Assembly (NCBI GenBank): GCA_016801885.1
Contig: CM028884.1
Span: forward strand, 8,328,501-8,392,500
Reading direction: 5' to 3'
DNA: 64,000 nt
Source: Toxotes chatareus
Lineage: Eukaryota; Chordata; Actinopteri; Toxotidae
Positions 59,599 to 64,000 of this stretch are shown in pieces. Positions within the stretch are counted from its first letter, which is position 1, and every line of letters begins with the position of its first letter. The notes beneath the pieces were generated by a model. It worked only from the letters and a program-made list of their open reading frames with translations, did no database searches and had not been told where the DNA came from. Position numbers and translations under genes: made by a program.

Positions 59599-59612
59599 CC
59601 ACTAGATGGCAC
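59599..59612 (+). promoter_or_regulatory. CTCF core site, perfect consensus match
   Basis: CCACTAGATGGCAC matches the CTCF core CCASYAGRKGGCRS at all 14 positions. By simple probability a perfect match on either strand is expected about 0.015 times in 64 kb, so it is unlikely to be chance. CTCF anchors loops and domain boundaries; occupancy is not shown by sequence. Confidence 0.55.
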
Positions 59613-59706
59613 TAGTGTAGCACCACAGCTGGGGGGACCAGGCTCTGTGCTGTTGCCATTGTTTAAGTCAACACCATTCCCTTAACTAAAGGACTGGCTA
59701 AAAAAG

Positions 59707-59722
59707 AAAAAAAAAAAAAAAA
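59707..59722 (+). repeat. Poly-A run (16 A)
   Basis: A run preceded by AAAAAG. Confidence 0.9.
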
Positions 59723-60055
59723 GCAGCAGTGATTAATTACCAATTCGGTATTAGTACACATTATCATCCGGTATTCAAAAAGAGGCACACAAACAGTGCT
59801 GTGTGACCAAACAGGGCACAAAAAACAAAATGAATCAGGAGCATTTGGAAATGCATCCCACAAAGCTTCTCAGCACATAAATATGTATTACATCTGCAAC
59901 TCAATTAGGCACGGTAAAATCTGGCCTTTGGGGTAGAAACCTGTGAACCTGCATAGATTTGCCTTAACCACCCCTCCATAGGCCTTTAGCTGTACAGCTT
60001 TTGGTATTACTGATAATCATCCCTGCTGACCTGTATATGGACGCTGTAATCTAAT
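59723..60055. other. Spacer, possible CNE edge
   Basis: GTGATTAATTACCAATTCGG at about 59730-59749 is word-rich. The remainder is unremarkable. Confidence 0.35.
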
Positions 60056-60059
60056 ATAC

Positions 60060-60665
60060 ACTTTTGATCTGCATGCACCACAGGATTAAGGTTGCTTGCA
60101 TACACCTGGCCAGTGCCATAAAAGTTGATCAGGGTCTGCCGAATAGCTTCATCACAGTTAGCCGTGTGGAGCTGGCATATGCAAATATCTCAGAAATCCA
60201 AATGGAGAACTGCAGCTTCATTAAATTTGGCAATAAAATATTTGCAATACCTCATTGGCTTCTAATGGCCATAATGAGGAGTATGACTGAATCCAATCGG
60301 TGTGCGTTGGATTTAATTTGTTTGGCATTTCACAGATGGGAATGCATTTAGAACTGTGAGTAGACATGAGAAGTCATTACAAAACCACGACATAGATGCA
60401 AGCTTGCCTTGTGGTGAGTCTGTGTCACCACAGAGCCACAAAGGCCTCCGCTCTTTCCAGTGGGGATGATTCCCAGAATGCTTTTATGGAATATGCAGAG
60501 GCCTGAGCTTCAGCCACATACTGGAAATGCCAATGGTTGATTTTACCATATTGCGTTTCAACATATTAGGTTACCGGAACTTAATTAATGCGATTCCATT
60601 CCTTATAACTATCTGCAACTGGCTATTGTCCAAGCCTAGATAAGATTGGCCAGCAGACTAAGCAT
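60060..60665. promoter_or_regulatory. Strong CNE-like block with POU octamer
   Basis: ATATGCAAAT lies at 60177-60186, then TTCATTAAATTTGG near 60214, ATGGCCATAATGAGG near 60266, TTGGATTTAATTTG near 60307, and CTTAATTAATGCG near 60580. The plus open frame over 60064-60351 (95 codons) lies within but its translation has no recognised domain and no flanking splice signals that define an exon. Confidence 0.42.
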
Positions 60666-61085
60666 GCCAACTAAAGAGATACCAGAGGAATAAACAATGA
60701 AGCTGCTTGTCAGCTGAGAAAAGAGGAAAATGCAGATAAAAATGTTGGTGTAATAGCTGTTTTACAGACTACAGAATTTGCATTATATGATTAAAACTGC
60801 ATGCTGCAAATCAGAGGAGAGCAAATCAAATAAAGATGCAGCGTGAGCTTTGGTCTAACAAGCAGCTGATAAGCCACAGCAAGAGGGGACTGGGGAGTGA
60901 TACTGTAGGTCTCAATACAGCAGCAATATCCAAGTGTACCATAATTTAGAGATCGCAAATAGCATCTTCAGAAACAATTGACACACATGGGTAAAAAGGA
61001 TTGCCTCATTCAAGGGCTGTTTGTTTTGCTTTTTACAGCGCAAGTAAAATATGCCCCTCCATATGTCTGCCAACAACCTACCAAA
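60666..61085. other. Spacer, nothing certain
   Basis: Unremarkable AT-rich sequence. Confidence 0.48.
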
Positions 61086-61090
61086 TGTTC

Positions 61091-61132
61091 TCTGTCTGTC
61101 TGTCTGTCTGTCTGTCTGACTGTCTGTCTGTC
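61091..61132 (+). repeat. (TCTG)n microsatellite, one interruption
   Basis: About ten TCTG/CTGT units with a single GACTG interruption near 61118. Confidence 0.95.
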
Positions 61133-61512
61133 TTAATTTGTCATGTGTTCAAACAATGTGTTGTGTATTCTTCTGGCTGCAGGAGCCAGAATAATAAAAA
61201 ATCAGTGCTAACAGGAAAGTGAATAATGAAGACTACAGCACAGGAACAATGCACAGTACAGAGCAAATGATTATATCCTGTCAGGAGAATAAGACTCAAT
61301 TTGATCACATCCTTTCCTTTTCAGAGTGCTACTGCAATCTATTCTATATACACAAACTAGCTAATCAATTACAACCCCCAGCTAATGTAAAGATGCTTTT
61401 CATACACAGCCCCCTCACTGAGCATTCCTAAGATAAATTGGCTGTGACCCAAGCATGACCCCGGCTGATGTTCATGAGACCATTAAATTTCCTGCAAAGA
61501 GGGTGCAGCAGG

Positions 61513-61600
61513 GTTTTGTGTTTGTGTGTGTATGTGCATTCGTACGTGCGTGTGTACGAGTCGGTGTGTATGTGCATGTGCATGTATGTGTGCGTAAGAG
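61513..61600 (+). repeat. Degenerate GTGTGT/ATGTGC array
   Basis: Alternating GTGTGTG, ATGTGCAT, CGTACGTGCG and CATGTGCATG words of about 6-12 bp. The array continues into purine-rich GAGAGA/GGAGA sequence to 61680. Open frames on both strands are artefacts. Confidence 0.8.
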
Positions 61601-61689
61601 AGACAGAGAAAGAAATACAATGAAAAAGGGGGGGTGCAGAAAAAGAAAATGAAACAAAGAAGGAGAGTGAGAGAGGGAGCAGTGGTCTC

Positions 61690-64000
61690 ATACGGTAATA
61701 CAAAGCACTAGTTACAAGTTTTCGGTTTATTTTCTTATTTGCTTATAACAGACTTTTCTTGACCCAGCATTCTTAATAGGTGCCAGGGTTTAGAAATGAT
61801 GGGTAGAGTATGTAATTTTTGGAATCAAACTCTTGATTTGTCAGTGCTACTTCCTTTTTTGTACTAAAATATGACAGTGAGCAGGATGTAGTTACAAGTT
61901 ACATTAACCTTTAAAAGCACAGGTCACTGGACCATTCATCAAAAACTACCTTTAGATGATGTTTATGATGTTCCACAAAATAACAAGAATAACTGCAGAT
62001 TTGTAATGTTTGTTTATCATTTTTAAACATTTGCATTTTTGCACTTGACAAACAGTCAGCCAGTTTCTGGCTGTGACCTTTGCAAGCTGGTATGTTGCAG
62101 CTTACGTTATTGTTTACTTTATGGTCACTTTCACTTGGGTTTGCTTTTCTTGTGTGGCTGGGTTATGGCTTTTGCCACCCCACACATTCCTCTTGCTTGA
62201 ATGAACTGGTTTGATATTTGGGGGACAACCTTCCAGTAAACTCATCTCACATGCTTCTCAGTGAGCTCGGTGAGGTAGCTCTTTGATAATTTAGTGATTA
62301 GTCTGGGTCGTCTTCATCTGACATGAACGATTCTAAGCCTCACTCCATCTCTGATTCCTTATCCAGCATCTCTAAAAGCATTTCAGCTGTATATCTATCA
62401 GCCATGTCAACGGCGCATATAGAGAAATTACTGTTATAAATAGAGCATCAATATATATGATTTGAAAATTGTAAACAGTATGCCATCAAGCAATCAGTAA
62501 ATTGGTTTATTACAGTACAGGTATACCTAACATCACTATACAAATATAGAATGAATATAGTAAGAGCAATTCTCCATACAATATGCTACTAAGCTACTAA
62601 GTAGCAAAGCTTTAAAAGCTACTTGTGGGGTAATGTCATTGTAAAAGCAGACACTCTTTAGCATGAGTTTAATCATTTTATTGTGTAAACATTTTGTAAA
62701 ACTTCTGTCAGTTTGGTGATAGATGTATTTGTAAATGTAAAAGAAGAATCACCCATGAATTTAAGGTTTAACAGGCATAACAAAAATAGTTATGTGATGC
62801 TTGACACAAACAGCAAAGAAAATCAAAAACAAGAAAGATGCCCACATACTTGACTAATGCTTTAGGGAACTGTTTCATTCAGTGACAGTTTGGCCTCACC
62901 TGATACGACCCTCATCTGTATGTTGAACAGAAAATATTTATTTTTTTCCTGTTCTTTTGTTTTCCAAAGGTCTTAAAGGAAAGTGAATAAAAGCTATAAA
63001 ACATGCATCCACTGACACAGATGTCAATAACAGTAATAGGTTTGGGAGGTACAATGTAAAACAACAAGTAACATCATCTTGAAGCCAGGAGGAAGACTGG
63101 TTATCTATCTCCTAGGTTCAAAGATCTAGAGGAGTTTATGGTTGAGTCTCAGGGAGAGAAAGCAGTGGGATGTGTTTTTAAGCAGATGCTGTGCCCATTT
63201 GACCATCAAGAGGAGAATCAGTCAAGAATCTAGGTAAATTCAAGAAATTCCTGTTTTCTGTGCAATATGTTCCAGTCTAGTCAGTAACAACTGATTTCTG
63301 CTCTGACACATGCAGACACGTACTTCACTGTGTAGCTGTGGGACATGTATTGAGGCAGGTCACAAAATAAGACACTGACAGTAATGTGAGGTCACCAGAC
63401 AGAAATACATGAAAATCATCTGAATGAATATAGATGATTGTTGGGAAAATGATTTAAATTTCCTGTAAAATGGTCCCACTTTGCCATTTCAAATCAGCAA
63501 GTCAATCTCTCTTCCACAGATAATCCATCTATTTGTTGTGTCTTCAAACAGGACAAATGGGGTGGTCTCTAGTGGATTGCAAATAAAAGTTGCTAACAAT
63601 TTCAGTTAGCATACAGTACCCATCAACAGCAAATCCCATCCTAACACTGTTGTACATCTCACCAATTACTGTATTGCCATTGGCACTGCAGAGATCAACT
63701 GTACAGTTGTTAGCTTATATTAGCTAACAGACATTGAGTGGAGGATGCCACAGGGGCACTGCGAATCTTTACACATGTTGCAAGCAAAATGAAGACAATT
63801 ATTTTCATTGTGCTGCATCTAACTATGTTCAGTTTGCAGTATAGTGTGTGTCCCTGATCCCTGTCCATGGATTCAAGGGTCAGCTCTTGTAGCTCTGGGG
63901 TATGACCTAAGTGTACTGTACTAATCCCACAGTGTTAAAACACTTCCACTCTGCTGTGCTTGCTCTCACAGAAGCATGCGGGTGTAGCAAGAGGCCCCAC
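61690..64000. other. Bland AT-rich tail of the window
   Basis: No motif cluster, repeat family or open frame of note over 2.3 kb, apart from a small palindrome GCTACTAAGTAGC at 62593-62605. The change of texture against the rest is clear by eye. Confidence 0.5.

Noticed and set aside
60064..60351. 95-codon open frame in the 60 kb block
   Set aside because: The DNA reads as regulatory words (octamer, ATTA cores). No splice sites bound the frame.

Overview
This 64 kb window looks like vertebrate, most probably teleost fish, nuclear DNA with no protein-coding gene that I can support. The evidence is the AT-rich base composition (by eye), abundant CA/TG, CT, TCTG and AATT microsatellites, poly-A/T runs, two decayed copies of a tRNA-derived SINE of the type common in fishes, and a decayed Tc1-type transposase fragment. 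There are no bacterial features (no operons, no long ORFs, no CRISPR array), and I found no tRNA, rRNA or known miRNA. The longest open frames (about 110-158 codons) are low-complexity, run through CA repeats, or show no recognisable domain, so I read them as chance.

What does stand out is a patchwork. Moderately GC-balanced, motif-rich blocks of 150-700 bp carry homeodomain TAATTA cores, POU octamers, PBX-HOX TGATTGAT sites and OTX/PITX-type GGATTA sites. They alternate with bland AT-rich or simple-repeat spacer. This is how conserved non-coding elements (CNEs) of a developmental transcription-factor gene desert, or of very large introns, usually read. I call them 'CNE-like' from motif density and texture only; conservation itself was not tested, so confidences are modest. 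The strongest blocks are near 3.8-4.5, 5.8-6.3, 6.8-6.95, 11.4-11.8, 13.9-14.1, 25.0-25.6, 28.5-28.7, 29.3-29.95, 30.4-30.7, 36.1-36.7, 37.8-38.1, 41.9-42.4, 43.1-43.4, 45.25-45.8 and 60.1-60.7 kb.

Layout: 0-18 kb is rich in CNE-like blocks with scattered microsatellites. 18-24.5 kb is mostly spacer with one SINE relic, a CTCF-like site and a poly-A/hairpin/hexamer cluster. 24.5-31 kb and 36-46.3 kb are the densest CNE-like stretches. 46.3-55 kb is sparser. 57.5-58.5 kb is a transposon-relic island (Tc1 plus an LTR-like end). A perfect CTCF core lies at 59.6 kb, followed by one more CNE-like block and a bland tail to 64 kb.

The nearest target gene is not in the window and I cannot name it. 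I found no novel enzymatic or defence system. The most useful leads are the motif architecture of individual CNE-like blocks, the CTCF arrangement, and one weak candidate exon on the minus strand near 40.6 kb.
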